This document shows, piece after piece, positions 26,086-34,991 of a DNA stretch of 64,000 nucleotides; the stretch's first letter is position 1, and the number at the start of each line of letters is the position of its first letter. The DNA is from CAMLQK01 sp035478775 (GTDB lineage: Bacteria; Patescibacteriota; Saccharimonadia; Saccharimonadales; UBA4665). The notes beneath the pieces were generated by a model. It was not told the DNA's origin. It saw only the letters and a program-made list of their open reading frames with translations, and made no database searches. Location: the NCBI GenBank assembly GCA_035478775.1, contig DATIJG010000008.1:62001-126000 (forward strand), read 5' to 3'. A program made the position numbers and the translations under genes.

Positions 26086-26218
26086 TGTTACTCCAAACCT
26101 GCATATATAGAAATATATATAGAATTTTACTTATAAAATATACTTATAGCAGTTCTGTTAATACATTACTAGGGGAAGCTGTAATTTATAGAACTTTATC
26201 CAACCTATAGCCAGCACA

Positions 26219-27727
26219 TCACTCATGCATATTTGACGGATGCGGATACGTATGCATAACCGGAATACACACATTGCGCTCTTTCCATTCCACCACTGAA
26301 AATTCATACTGCCACATAGAGCGGTGCAATAACAACACGTCAACAATAATCATTACCGGCATACCAATAAGCGAATAAGGCAACCGTCCGATATGCGTTG
26401 CGTTGGTCACCCGCACATAACATACAGTTAGCAACACTGCCGAAGCCGCCGCTAATGTCTGCGCAAGCGCATTTACTGGCAGCCACCAGCCCGCCAAAGC
26501 TATAATAAACGGTAAAATCAACAAAATTAGGTTAGCAAAAGTGACCAGAAAGACTTGCTCTGGCCTGCGGTGCACCTGTGGATAGCGCATGCGCACGGCG
26601 GTGTCGATTTGGTCGGCACGCGGCTTAAAACTAGTGACAATCAGGTCTTTATCACTCCGTATAAAACTATACCTATCGCCTTGTATTAACGCTTTAGCAA
26701 AGTAAGCTTCGGGTACAATTGCCCGCGTAACGGCGGCAAACCCACCGGTTTTAACTAACGCTTTGCGCTCGATAATCCAGCAGCTACTGAGCACTGCCGG
26801 GCGGTTAAACAAGCGGCGTGGCGGCACCAACTCCCACCAATAGCGCGCTGCCTGAATAACGGATAGGTGAGGCCGCCTTGGGAGTTGCTGCATCGGCAGC
26901 ACGCTGACCATACTTTTCTTGCGGGTAAGTGCCAGCGTTACGAGCTGGCGTAAGCTGTCCGGCTCAAAACGCACATCGACGCCGCAAAATACAATGAATT
27001 CACCGCTTGACTCTTTTGCCAAGCGGTCGTATGCCTGGTTTTTAGCGAGCCACGTTGGCCGTGGCTCCTCACCCTGAACAAACCGCACGCCGTCGTGTGC
27101 AAAGCTTTTAATAATTTCCGGTGTATGGTTGTTTTGCGAGCAATCATCGAGCACAATCACCTCAAGTTTCGGGTAATCGCTGGCAATAACGCTGCTTAAG
27201 CACTCTTGTAAATCCAGGGTTTCGTTGCGGGCAGGGATAGCCACTGTGAGCGAAGGCAACTCGGCATCGCTGTAGTGTCTATTCAAGTGGCCGGGGGCCG
27301 TTTTATGTAACCGCCGGCGCAGTGAGGTAAACAATGCAACCGCACTCAGCGCCTGAGCAACCGCGACCATCAGCCACACAAACGAGCGGTTCCGCGGCAT
27401 TTGATACCACAACCACCATGCCGCAAATAGCAGCACCTGCGTCCCTATAAGCATATAGCTTGTACGCCAGGTCACGCGCCGCAAATAATTAGCGTGCATT
27501 CGCCCTTTAATAATACGCACCATATTAAAAGTACGGTACAAGCTTATGGCAGCGATAAGCCCAGTAAGGACATTAGGCCGCAGCACGCATAAACTGGCCG
27601 AGGCAAAATTAGCCAGCACGCAAGCCAGTATAATAAATAGTAACCGCAAGCCGCGCCGTAGCACCATAACATGGACAATAACCTCCGAAAGTACAGAGGC
27701 GCAAAACGCATAAAGCATAAGAATCAT
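26219..27727 (-). CDS. Membrane glycosyltransferase, family 2
   Basis: A 502-residue protein with about four N-terminal helices (1-140), a GT-A domain at about 160-390 and C-terminal helices at about 405-470. LTVAIPARNETLDL starts the GT2 nucleotide site, VIVLDDCS gives the first Asp and FCGVDVRFEP the DxD-like metal site. It resembles ceramide-glucosyltransferase or CrtQ-like enzymes that glycosylate lipid carriers. The QxxRW processivity motif is not seen. The ATG is preceded within a few bases by a TATAAA-like box. It probably decorates lipids or cell wall of this host-dependent bacterium; this is inferred. Confidence 0.85.
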   Translation of the reverse strand: MILMLYAFCASVLSEVIVHVMVLRRGLRLLFIILACVLANFASASLCVLRPNVLTGLIAAISLYRTFNMVRIIKGRMHANYLRRVTWRTSYMLIGTQVLLFAAWWLWYQMPRNRSFVWLMVAVAQALSAVALFTSLRRRLHKTAPGHLNRHYSDAELPSLTVAIPARNETLDLQECLSSVIASDYPKLEVIVLDDCSQNNHTPEIIKSFAHDGVRFVQGEEPRPTWLAKNQAYDRLAKESSGEFIVFCGVDVRFEPDSLRQLVTLALTRKKSMVSVLPMQQLPRRPHLSVIQAARYWWELVPPRRLFNRPAVLSSCWIIERKALVKTGGFAAVTRAIVPEAYFAKALIQGDRYSFIRSDKDLIVTSFKPRADQIDTAVRMRYPQVHRRPEQVFLVTFANLILLILPFIIALAGWWLPVNALAQTLAAASAVLLTVCYVRVTNATHIGRLPYSLIGMPVMIIVDVLLLHRSMWQYEFSVVEWKERNVCIPVMHTYPHPSNMHE

Positions 27728-27803
27728 ACTATTTATAGTATATGCAAAATATGCACCGCTGGAAATATTGCTAAATTTCTAATTTTGTGCTATTATATGC
27801 GTC

Positions 27804-28322
27804 ATGAACCAACAGCCAGCGCCACAAGAGCAGCCAAACGACGCTCAAAGCAACTTTATTGTACAGCCTAAGGACCGGCTTGCAGCGCCTGAACTAGCTA
27901 ACTACCACGGGGGTAAGATTATCGCAGCCGGTACGGTTATCGGCATCATAGCAATTGGAGCCGGCATTGGCTACAGTGGCTACGAAAACCACACAGCTGG
28001 CAACGAAGCAGTCACTGCTAAAAACGAACGTATTGCTGCCGACCAAGCGTATTTCCACGGTGATATGGTTAAAAGCCAAGCGCTCATACACGACTCGCAT
28101 ACCCACGCTGACACCATCAAAAGCCATATAGACGCTAGCAAGGTTGACATGAAGCTTGGCTGGGGAGCCGGCGCTGCATCGATCGTATTCGGAATCGCCG
28201 CAGGCGGAATGTTGCGCCGTAAGCAAAACATGGTAAATGCCGCACTGAGTGCAGACTATAACGCTCGCGTACTGGCCCACGTTACCGAAAAAGCCCGGCA
28301 ACAAAACCAAGGCAATAACTAG
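27804..28322 (+). CDS. Small two-helix membrane protein
   Basis: A 172-residue protein: hydrophilic N-terminus of about 38 residues, helix 38-60, a His- and Asp-rich outside segment 61-118, helix 119-140, and a basic tail. Same architecture as the protein at 25690. An extended -10 (TGCTATTAT, box at 27791-27796) ends 7 bases before the ATG, so the transcript is probably leaderless. It is divergent from the glycosyltransferase. Function unknown. Confidence 0.7.
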   Translation: MNQQPAPQEQPNDAQSNFIVQPKDRLAAPELANYHGGKIIAAGTVIGIIAIGAGIGYSGYENHTAGNEAVTAKNERIAADQAYFHGDMVKSQALIHDSHTHADTIKSHIDASKVDMKLGWGAGAASIVFGIAAGGMLRRKQNMVNAALSADYNARVLAHVTEKARQQNQGNN

Positions 28323-28325
28323 TAC

Positions 28326-28355
28326 TTGACGCCTACGCGCCAACCGGCGTATACT
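28326..28355 (+). promoter_or_regulatory. secE operon promoter
   Basis: TTGACG (28326-28331), 18-bp spacer, TATACT (28350-28355). Transcription would start near 28362, right before the hairpin at 28367. Confidence 0.65.
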
Positions 28356-28366
28356 TGACACATCAG

Positions 28367-28394
28367 GAGCTTATCGTTTTGATAAGCTCTTTTT
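28367..28394 (+). terminator. Intrinsic terminator before secE
   Basis: GAGCTTATC and its exact complement GATAAGCTC (28381-28389) followed by TTTTTAT. It ends the transcript of the small membrane protein upstream. Because it follows the secE promoter at about +5, it would form the very 5' end of the secE mRNA, perhaps as a stabilising hairpin. Confidence 0.75.
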
Positions 28395-28410
28395 ATATAG
28401 GAGAACAAGA

Positions 28411-28806
28411 GTGGCTGACGAAGACCAGAAAAAACCAAAGCGCCGCGTACGCAAGGTTGAAAGTGTCCGTGACATAAGCACCAAAAGCGAGCAGCCTGCA
28501 ACAGTGGGCACCGGCCGCAAAATAGGGCGCGGTTTTACAGCGCCAGTGCGTTTTATTGGCCGCGGCATTGCCGGCGTAGGGCACAAACTTAATAAAATTA
28601 AGGTGTTCCGAATTTTGGGCCTTATTTTATGGCCGCCTTACTTCCGCAACAGCTGGAAGGAACTTCGCCAAGTCACTTGGCCAAACGGCAAGCAAAGCCG
28701 CCAATTAACCACCGCGGTTATTTTGTTTGCGGTCACTTTTGGCATTATTATTGCGCTGCTTGACTTTGGTCTCGACAAAATATTTAAACAGGTATTATTA
28801 AAGTAA
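28411..28806 (+). CDS. secE: Preprotein translocase subunit SecE
   Basis: A 131-residue protein with a long basic N-terminal extension and the SecE core in the last 60 residues: FRNSWKELRQVTWPNGKQ followed by one helix of about 20 residues. The WPxxxE/Q-type amphipathic motif is the SecE hallmark. GTG start with AGGAGA upstream. It anchors SecY in the translocon. Conserved order secE-nusG-rplK-rplA follows. Confidence 0.95.
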   Translation: MADEDQKKPKRRVRKVESVRDISTKSEQPATVGTGRKIGRGFTAPVRFIGRGIAGVGHKLNKIKVFRILGLILWPPYFRNSWKELRQVTWPNGKQSRQLTTAVILFAVTFGIIIALLDFGLDKIFKQVLLK

Positions 28807-28837
28807 GCAGGTTTAAGGCTGACTTACCGGAGAATTT

Positions 28838-29380
28838 ATGAGCAAACGATACGACGAATCAAAACAATGGTACGCAATCCACACCTATAGCGGCTATGAA
28901 GAAAAGGTGGCCGAAAGCATCCGCCAACGCGCTGATAGTTTGGACATGAAAGACAAGGTTTTCCAAGTCTTAGTGCCTAAAGAAAAGATGATTGAGATCA
29001 AAAACGGCAAACGCCGGGTGGTTGAAAAGCGCATTTTCCAGGGCTACGTACTAGTAGAAATTAAAATGAGCGAGGATGCTTGGTACATTGTGCGCAACAC
29101 TCCTGGCGTGACCGGTTTTGTGGGTTCAGGCACCGAGCCGACTCCCGTAAGTGAAGATGAAGTTAAAAACATTCAGAAGCGCATGGGCTTAGAACAGCCA
29201 AAGCACAAAATGGACTTCCGCCTTGGCGAAGTGGTCAGTATTATTGACGGGCCGTTCAAGGGCTTCGACGGTGCCATCAACGAAATTGACGCCGCCAAAG
29301 GTAAACTTAAGGTGCTTGTGAACATGTTTGGCCGGGAAACGCCAGTCGAACTCGACAGCCTGCAAGTTAAGCGCGTATAG
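28838..29380 (+). CDS. nusG: Transcription termination/antitermination factor NusG
   Basis: A 180-residue protein of normal NusG length. The NGN domain starts at WYAIHTYSGYEEKVAESI, includes FPGYV-like QGYVLVEIKM and the NTPGVTGFVG loop, and the KOW domain holds VVSIIDGPFKGFDGAINEID. It binds RNA polymerase and couples it to Rho or the ribosome. GGAG lies 5 bases before the ATG; 31 bases after secE. Confidence 0.97.
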   Translation: MSKRYDESKQWYAIHTYSGYEEKVAESIRQRADSLDMKDKVFQVLVPKEKMIEIKNGKRRVVEKRIFQGYVLVEIKMSEDAWYIVRNTPGVTGFVGSGTEPTPVSEDEVKNIQKRMGLEQPKHKMDFRLGEVVSIIDGPFKGFDGAINEIDAAKGKLKVLVNMFGRETPVELDSLQVKRV

Positions 29381-29391
29381 GCAGCAAAACC

Positions 29392-29769
29392 ATGTCTGCA
29401 GAAAATCTCACGCCCCCCTCGTCACCGGCAGGTAATCGTTGTCTAAAAATTTCGCTACTTATGTCAACAGTAACGGGTGACTTTACTCCGGAAATTGGAG
29501 TGCCGTACACATGCGCTTTTGCCCGGTCTGAACACAAATGTGATCAGATTCGTACAGCGACTCAGCAACCCGAGAGAGGTTTATATAGCATGTCTGACTA
29601 CGCTACCACCGGCGATTGCCTTATTGATAAACCGACTCCGGAAGAGCGAGAAAGGATGCTTAGTGCAGAACGAGCGCTCCTGAATGCGATATTTTCCGAC
29701 CAAGACACACCTACAGATTTCACTGACTTACTGCCAGATTTTCCCCAAACGCCGCACGACGAAGCATAG
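29392..29769 (+). CDS. Hypothetical small protein in the ribosomal operon
   Basis: A 125-residue frame between nusG and rplK starting 11 bases after nusG. It is Thr/Pro/Asp-rich, acidic at the C-terminus (LLPDFPQTPHDEA) and has no recognised domain. A shorter version from ATG 29590 (MSDYATTGDC) with GAGAGG upstream is possible. It is an unusual insertion in a normally tight operon. Coding status is likely but not certain. Confidence 0.5.
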   Translation: MSAENLTPPSSPAGNRCLKISLLMSTVTGDFTPEIGVPYTCAFARSEHKCDQIRTATQQPERGLYSMSDYATTGDCLIDKPTPEERERMLSAERALLNAIFSDQDTPTDFTDLLPDFPQTPHDEA

Positions 29770-29794
29770 ACTTTTAAAGCGTTTTATAGTAAAA

Positions 29795-29850
29795 TACTAA
29801 AGTTACGCACATTGTGGTGAGCGCTTCAACTTTCTCACCATATTGCAAGA
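29795..29850 (+). promoter_or_regulatory. Leader hairpin before rplK
   Basis: TGGTGAG (about 29815-29821) pairs with CTCACCA (29835-29841), just before the AGAAGGA ribosome site. An AT-rich TAGTAAAAT stretch upstream may be a secondary promoter. Possible autoregulatory or processing structure. Confidence 0.35.
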
Positions 29851-29861
29851 AGGATTAAACA

Positions 29862-30290
29862 ATGGCAAAAGCTGTAAAAGCAAACGTAAAAATGAAGCTG
29901 CCTGCGGGCCGCGCAACCGCTGCACCTCCGGTTGGTAGCATCCTTGGTGCGCACGGTGTAAACATGATGGACTTCATCAACCCGTTCAACGACCAAACTA
30001 AAGACATGCAGGGTGCAACCGTCACTGTCCACGTGACAATTTACGACGACCGCAGCATGAACTTTTACGTCGTTGGTGCGCCTACCGACGACCTTATTCG
30101 CGCTGAACTCGGCATCAAAAAAGGTTCGGGCAAACCAAACAGCGAAAAGATCGCTAAAAAATTAAGCGATGCCCAGCTGACCAAAATCGCCGAGGTGAAA
30201 GCAAAAGACATGAACACCGATGACATCGCAGCTGTCAAAAAGATGGTTGCCGGCACCGCACGCAGCATGGGTGTCGAAATCGAAGGGTAA
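29862..30290 (+). CDS. rplK: 50S ribosomal protein L11
   Basis: A 142-residue protein. KMKLPAGRATAAPPVGSILGAHGVNMMDF is the L11 N-terminal domain loop, and the C-terminal rRNA-binding domain ends DDIAAVKKMVAGTARSMGVEIEG. Length is standard. It binds the GTPase-associated region of 23S rRNA. AGAAGGA precedes the ATG. Confidence 0.98.
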   Translation: MAKAVKANVKMKLPAGRATAAPPVGSILGAHGVNMMDFINPFNDQTKDMQGATVTVHVTIYDDRSMNFYVVGAPTDDLIRAELGIKKGSGKPNSEKIAKKLSDAQLTKIAEVKAKDMNTDDIAAVKKMVAGTARSMGVEIEG

Positions 30291-30293
30291 ACC

Positions 30294-30569
30294 ATGGCGG
30301 AAAGAATACGTCTATTTGAAGACGAAAATTCTGAAGATCGGCCAACTGGAGGTCGCCGCTTCGTGGATAGCGGCAATCCAAACGAAAAGCCTTCGGACCC
30401 AAGTGAGTACGCGGTGCCAAGCAGCTCTGACCTTAATTACCCACAGCCAGTCAGAACCCCCCGTTTCGAGAAAGAAACAAGTGTAGGCCAGCCCGAGAGC
30501 AATCAACGGCAGCAACCCCAGATACCACCAGAACAACGATATGATGGCCCATTTTATGTTGGCGGCTAA
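30294..30569 (+). CDS. Hypothetical disordered protein between rplK and rplA
   Basis: A 91-residue protein, Pro/Glu/Arg/Ser-rich with no hydrophobic core, so likely disordered. It starts 4 bases after the rplK stop, which suggests translational coupling. The end (QRYDGPFYVGG) is more ordered. No family recognised. With the ORF at 29392 it is the second extra gene in this operon. Confidence 0.6.
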   Translation: MAERIRLFEDENSEDRPTGGRRFVDSGNPNEKPSDPSEYAVPSSSDLNYPQPVRTPRFEKETSVGQPESNQRQQPQIPPEQRYDGPFYVGG

Positions 30570-30598
30570 ATTGAAAGACTGTAGATTTTGTAACTAAA

Positions 30599-30645
30599 TT
30601 GTGGGAGGCTCGGGAAACCGGCCGTACGCACCACGAAAGGAATAA
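30599..30645 (+). promoter_or_regulatory. L1-binding leader element
   Basis: TTGTGGGAGGCTCGG... then CACCACGAAAGGA just before rplA. The GTGGGAG...ACCACGAAAGGA pair is the known L1 mRNA site, mimicking the 23S L1 stalk, with the ribosome site at its 3' edge. It lets excess L1 repress its own translation. Confidence 0.75.
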
Positions 30646-30647
30646 TT

Positions 30648-31553
30648 ATGGCAGACAAAGCCGTTACAAACGAAGAAACTAAAGAAGCTGAACTAATCGT
30701 AGAAGCAGCTCCTGAAAAAGAAGAAAAAGCGACCGCTAAGGCTGGCAAGCGCAGTGCAAAATCTTTGGCTGAAGCCGAAGAAAAGCAAGCTAAAGAAGAG
30801 CGCAAAGAACAGACGGCTGAAGAGGCTGAGAAGCCAAAGCAGCACGCCAACCCAACTCGCCCTCGTTTAGAGCGCCAAGGTAAAAAGTTCCGCGAAGCCG
30901 CCAAGCAAATCGAAAAGGGCAAAACCTATAGTTTGGCCGAAGCTTTGGAGCTTGCTACCAAAACCAACCCGGCAAAGTTTGACGCTAGCGTTGAATTGCA
31001 TGTTAACCTGAGCGTCGACCCGCGCCACGCCGACCAAAACTTGCGCGACAACCTCGTGCTCCCCGCCGGTACCGGTAAAAACGTACGCGTTGCAGTTTTT
31101 GCCGATGACGAAGCTGCTGCCGCTAAAAAAGCCGGCGCAGAACTTGTTGGTGTCGAAGAAATAATCAAAGACCTCGACAAAGGTGTTATGAATTTCGACA
31201 TCTTAATTGCCACTCCTAGCCAAATGGCTAAGCTTGGTAAATACGCCCGCGCCCTTGGCCCACGCGGTTTGATGCCGAACCCAAAGAGCGGCACCGTTAC
31301 CACCGATGTTGTTAAAGCCGTCAACGAAGCAAAAGCCGGCCGTGTTGAATACCGCGTCGACAGCACCGGCATCGTACACCTGGGCGTTGGCAAGGTTTCG
31401 TTCGGCAAAGACAAGCTCGAGCAAAACGTTCGCGCCATATTTGCAAGCATCAAAGGCAACAAGCCGAATTCTGTGAAAGGCAACTACGTGAAGGCGATCC
31501 ACATCGCCACCGCTATGGGGCCTTCAATTACAGTTGATGTAAGCGAACTTTAG
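30648..31553 (+). CDS. rplA: 50S ribosomal protein L1
   Basis: A 301-residue protein, about 70 longer than usual because of an N-terminal Ala/Lys/Glu-rich extension (residues 1-70). The L1 body follows: FDASVELHVNLSVDPRHADQNL, then ALGPRGLMPNPKSGTVT, the typical L1 motif, and a normal C-terminus. The extension probably lies outside the folded body. Regulation through the leader directly upstream is expected. Confidence 0.97.
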   Translation: MADKAVTNEETKEAELIVEAAPEKEEKATAKAGKRSAKSLAEAEEKQAKEERKEQTAEEAEKPKQHANPTRPRLERQGKKFREAAKQIEKGKTYSLAEALELATKTNPAKFDASVELHVNLSVDPRHADQNLRDNLVLPAGTGKNVRVAVFADDEAAAAKKAGAELVGVEEIIKDLDKGVMNFDILIATPSQMAKLGKYARALGPRGLMPNPKSGTVTTDVVKAVNEAKAGRVEYRVDSTGIVHLGVGKVSFGKDKLEQNVRAIFASIKGNKPNSVKGNYVKAIHIATAMGPSITVDVSEL

Positions 31554-31579
31554 CCCGCATTAGCAACGAAGCATAAAAT

Positions 31580-31616
31580 AAAACTGCTGCCGATATTCAG
31601 GCAGCAGTTTTATTTT
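31580..31616 (+). terminator. Bidirectional terminator
   Basis: AAAACTGCTGCC (31580-31591) and its exact complement GGCAGCAGTTTT (31600-31611), with T and A runs on both sides. It separates the rplA operon from the convergent MprF-like gene, whose stop lies inside it. Confidence 0.9.
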
Positions 31617-33331
31617 GCCCTGCGAGGTTTGCGCACACGCATCGCGCGGTTGAGGGCGTTCAGTGTTTTTGTGAAGCCGCTTAAACCGCCACGATAGGCG
31701 ATATATCTGGGTTGCCACACAGGTTCGTACTTTTCTTTAAAGCGGCGCAGGCCACTAAACGAATAAAACCTGTCGCCATTCGCATACACAAAACGCAACG
31801 CATTATTTATAACGGTACGCTCCTCGGTCTTATCATCAAGGCCACTTAATGGGCATAGCCCCAGGTTCAAACGAGCAAAACCATCATCGCGCAATGCGTT
31901 AATAAAAGCCAGCAACAGCCGGTCGTTACTATTGCCGAGCGCTTCGTGCGTATGGCGCAACAAGTCGAAGTTGGCCTCGTGCGAATCATACGACGGAATC
32001 TGGTTAATAAATGCCTGGATGGTGCCCGCTTGGTCGCGAAGCACCATAATATTACACAGTTGCATGTATTGGTTGGTGTAGTTTCCCATCATAAATCCGC
32101 GCTCAGCACGGCCCGGCCTATCAAGCCATTCCTTTGAAATGGTACCTAAGCGATTCAGCAGCGCCTGGTTATGCGGCGGCTTTAGCAGTTCGGCCGTGTA
32201 ACCTTGCTTATCAAAGCGGTTTTTAATTTGTCGAAAATACTTGTTGTTTTCAGTGTGTTCTTTAAAGTGCTGCAAATCAAGCACTGCTTCTTCGCCAATT
32301 TTTTGCAAGCTAAAACCTGCGTCGCGGTATAGTTTGGTGTAGTCTGGCGTGGTGTGCACATAGGCAACGCGCCAGTCATTCGACCAACACAATTCATCGA
32401 ATTCACGCAGCAGACGGGCAAACTTTCTGGCATCGCCCATGGGGTCGCCCACCACCAAGGCAATACCATGGCGCACCGTGTAGGCCAGGCCGGCTGTGCC
32501 GGCCTCATTAAAAAAGTAATACTTGTCGTGCGGCCACAATTTAAAGAAATCTTCACTGTTGCCGTTAAACTGCGCTAACAGTTTTTCACTTACATGCCGG
32601 TGCTCGCTTTGATCGGAAAATCGGGCGCGTAGTGGCTGGAAAAACGACAAAAAGGCGTAACCGACCGCCACCAAGCTAATAAAGCTCAACGAATTTAAAA
32701 ATATATGCGCGCGCCGAGTGTATGGCACCAAACTAGAGTTAGTCGTCAGCCCAAACTGGTCAATGGTACGGTGGAGTGCTTCGCCCAAGGTAATTTGGTG
32801 GTGGAAATCGTGCACATCGAGCAGCATGAAACCGGTGACTCCATAAATGAGCGCAATCGCCATGACCGCAACCACAAACCGTAGCGACACGCTAAAGCCA
32901 CGGATATCACTCTTTACTGTAAAGTGGTCGTCTAGCAGAGCTAAAATCGCAACGATTGTTGCCGGCAATGCGATATTAATAAGAATGTGTGCCAACGGAT
33001 AGCCAGCTGTTAAAGGGTGATGCACGCTCGCTAGCCGTATGATATTGATGCCTAGTACAAAGCCGTATACTAAAATTGTCACCAGCCAAGCAGTACGTTT
33101 ACGGCGGCGCAACAACACACTCAAGTACACCAGCGTAAGGCCTAAAAACAGGGGCAGACTAAAGATAAGCTCGCCAAGTTCACTAATTTCAAGGCGTAAA
33201 AAGTTACTGCCAACTTGGTCACGGAGCACGCTCGCAATAATAAGCACGCCATTCAACGCCACACCATAAGAAAGCAATCGCACTAATAAACCATGGCGGC
33301 GATGCAGCCCAAGGGCATGGTGGGTAATCAT
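31610..33331 (-). CDS. MprF-like membrane protein with DUF2156 synthase domain
   Basis: A 573-residue protein with six or seven helices in the first 240 residues and a C-terminal double GNAT-like DUF2156 domain (about 250-560): VGDPMGDARKFARLLREFDEL, ending near GLSGFTKTLNALNRAM. In MprF this domain transfers Lys or Ala from tRNA to phosphatidylglycerol and the membrane part flips the product. The helix set is smaller than in full MprF flippases, so it may only have synthase plus anchor. It would add positive charge to membrane lipids and give resistance to cationic peptides. Monocistronic on the minus strand. Confidence 0.85.
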   Translation of the reverse strand: MITHHALGLHRRHGLLVRLLSYGVALNGVLIIASVLRDQVGSNFLRLEISELGELIFSLPLFLGLTLVYLSVLLRRRKRTAWLVTILVYGFVLGINIIRLASVHHPLTAGYPLAHILINIALPATIVAILALLDDHFTVKSDIRGFSVSLRFVVAVMAIALIYGVTGFMLLDVHDFHHQITLGEALHRTIDQFGLTTNSSLVPYTRRAHIFLNSLSFISLVAVGYAFLSFFQPLRARFSDQSEHRHVSEKLLAQFNGNSEDFFKLWPHDKYYFFNEAGTAGLAYTVRHGIALVVGDPMGDARKFARLLREFDELCWSNDWRVAYVHTTPDYTKLYRDAGFSLQKIGEEAVLDLQHFKEHTENNKYFRQIKNRFDKQGYTAELLKPPHNQALLNRLGTISKEWLDRPGRAERGFMMGNYTNQYMQLCNIMVLRDQAGTIQAFINQIPSYDSHEANFDLLRHTHEALGNSNDRLLLAFINALRDDGFARLNLGLCPLSGLDDKTEERTVINNALRFVYANGDRFYSFSGLRRFKEKYEPVWQPRYIAYRGGLSGFTKTLNALNRAMRVRKPRRAK

Positions 33332-33369
33332 GCAACTATTATACCATTTACTGGCGTCTTAAAAAGCAC

Positions 33370-33870
33370 CTACAGCTTTGACTGTACGGTGTAATGGAAC
33401 AATGTGACATCAGGCGTAAGTTGCTTGCACTCGGCGAGCGACAGACGGACATCACACGGTGTTTTAAAAAGGCTGATGCCCGTGCCAAAAAGCACTGGTT
33501 CAATTGTCAAGTATACATCTGTAACTACGCCAGCTTGCAAAAACATATCATAAATGGCAGCACCGCCGCACACGGCAACCTCGCTAAAGCCCTCTCTTTG
33601 CAGTCGTTCGGTCAGCACACTCGGATCTTCTTGTGTCGTTTCGATACCTTCTTGATTGATAGTCGTGCGGCTATACACAATGTTACGCCGCCCGGGCAAA
33701 GCGCGGCCGATTGTCCGATACGTTACGCCGCCCATTACCATTACGCCAGCGCGCTTAGTCAGTTCCACAAACAGTTTTTTGTCTTCTTTGCTCGACCAGT
33801 TCGCAAGCTCGTTGTGCTCGCGGGCAATAAATCCGTCGGCCGAAACAGCGGCAATAATACTCACACGCAT
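33370..33870 (-). CDS. Dihydrofolate reductase family protein
   Basis: A 166-residue protein: VSIIAAVSADGFIA at the N-terminus, WSSKEDKKLFVELTKRAG, VMGGVTYRTIG with LPGRRNIVYSR for NADPH, and VCGGAAIYDMFL for the second nucleotide loop. Length fits bacterial DHFR. The DHFR/RibD-C family also includes riboflavin reductases, but the order and length favour DHFR. It would regenerate tetrahydrofolate for the ThyA encoded at 37138 on the other strand. Confidence 0.85.
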   Translation of the reverse strand: MRVSIIAAVSADGFIAREHNELANWSSKEDKKLFVELTKRAGVMVMGGVTYRTIGRALPGRRNIVYSRTTINQEGIETTQEDPSVLTERLQREGFSEVAVCGGAAIYDMFLQAGVVTDVYLTIEPVLFGTGISLFKTPCDVRLSLAECKQLTPDVTLFHYTVQSKL

Positions 33871-33904
33871 CGCTTTTAAACCCCTTATATGTCATTATTG
33901 TTGC

Positions 33905-34918
33905 ATGAAGAGCCAGGCAACTCAAGCGCCAGCATATATTTTGCGGGCCATACGGGCGTACGATTTGGAGCCTGTACATACGCTAGGCGTGCAGAAAGGC
34001 TACCGCAATCAATCTTACGGTTTTCGTGTGGCTAGCGGGCGTTTGTACAACTTTATTTTGTTCAAACAGGAACCTGGCATGGCCAAGCGGATCATACGCA
34101 CTCATGCTGTCGCCAACTTTGCAGCCGCAAGCGGGCTGCCAGTGCGCGCTAGCATAAGCGACCGGATTATTAAATTGCAAGATGCTCAAACTGCTCGGTT
34201 TGGTGCGCTGTATAATTACTTGCCAGGCGAAACTATTTCATGGGAAGCATACACAGCCAAGCACATTAAACTGCTCGGCCAAGCATTAGGCGAGTTACAT
34301 AGCGCACTTGCGCGGTACCCGCAAGCCGCGGCGTTGCCAAGCGTCGCACAGGAATATGTTCAAATTTTCAACCAAATGTTTATATATTTTAGCCAGCCAG
34401 CTACCATGCAAGCAGTAAAAAACAAGCTTGGTATATACTTACCGGTTAACACCTTATATGAGCTAAAAACGTTTATCGCGGCATGTGACAAGTTACCCGG
34501 CCAGCAAGCGCTGCACATGGATTTCGTGCGCAGCAATATTTTATTCAGCACGCGGCCTAGGTTGCGCATTAGTGGTATTTTAGACTTTGAAAAAACAGGC
34601 TGCGGCGCACCGATGTTCGACATTGCCCGCACTTTGGCGTTTTTACTGGTCGATTGCAAATACAAAACCGAAGCCCAAACACACAAGTATTTTCTCGATT
34701 CCGGCTATAACAAACGCAGCCCGGTGCAAGTCAAGCAAACATTCGTGCGCGTAAAAGGTATACGCCACGACTTGCTCGAAACCCTTATAAATGTGTTTTT
34801 GCTACATGACTTTTATAAATTTCTGCGGCACAACCCTTACGAATATTTGGCAGGCAACGAACACTACGCGCGCACCAAAAACTTGTTACTGCAACGCGGC
34901 ATTTTACACCAGTTGTAA
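33905..34918 (+). CDS. APH-type phosphotransferase
   Basis: A 338-residue protein, starting at ATG 33905. The kinase-like catalytic loop HMDFVRSNILF gives the HxDxxxxN motif, and ISGILDFEKTG the metal-binding DxE (usually DxD) of aminoglycoside, choline and homoserine kinases. The N-lobe contains FILFKQE as lysine strand. The substrate is open: choline, ethanolamine or a sugar are as likely as an antibiotic. It is divergent from the DHFR gene with 34 bases between the starts. Confidence 0.82.
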   Translation: MKSQATQAPAYILRAIRAYDLEPVHTLGVQKGYRNQSYGFRVASGRLYNFILFKQEPGMAKRIIRTHAVANFAAASGLPVRASISDRIIKLQDAQTARFGALYNYLPGETISWEAYTAKHIKLLGQALGELHSALARYPQAAALPSVAQEYVQIFNQMFIYFSQPATMQAVKNKLGIYLPVNTLYELKTFIAACDKLPGQQALHMDFVRSNILFSTRPRLRISGILDFEKTGCGAPMFDIARTLAFLLVDCKYKTEAQTHKYFLDSGYNKRSPVQVKQTFVRVKGIRHDLLETLINVFLLHDFYKFLRHNPYEYLAGNEHYARTKNLLLQRGILHQL

Positions 34919-34991
34919 TAAACACGTTTTGGCATACGCGCCGCAATCGATTACAATCAAGATATCTTAATGACACCAGAGGGCAGAGAAA

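Noticed and set aside
33656..33904. N-terminal extension of the phosphotransferase gene
   Set aside because: It is antisense to the DHFR gene; the start at 33905 gives a normal family length.
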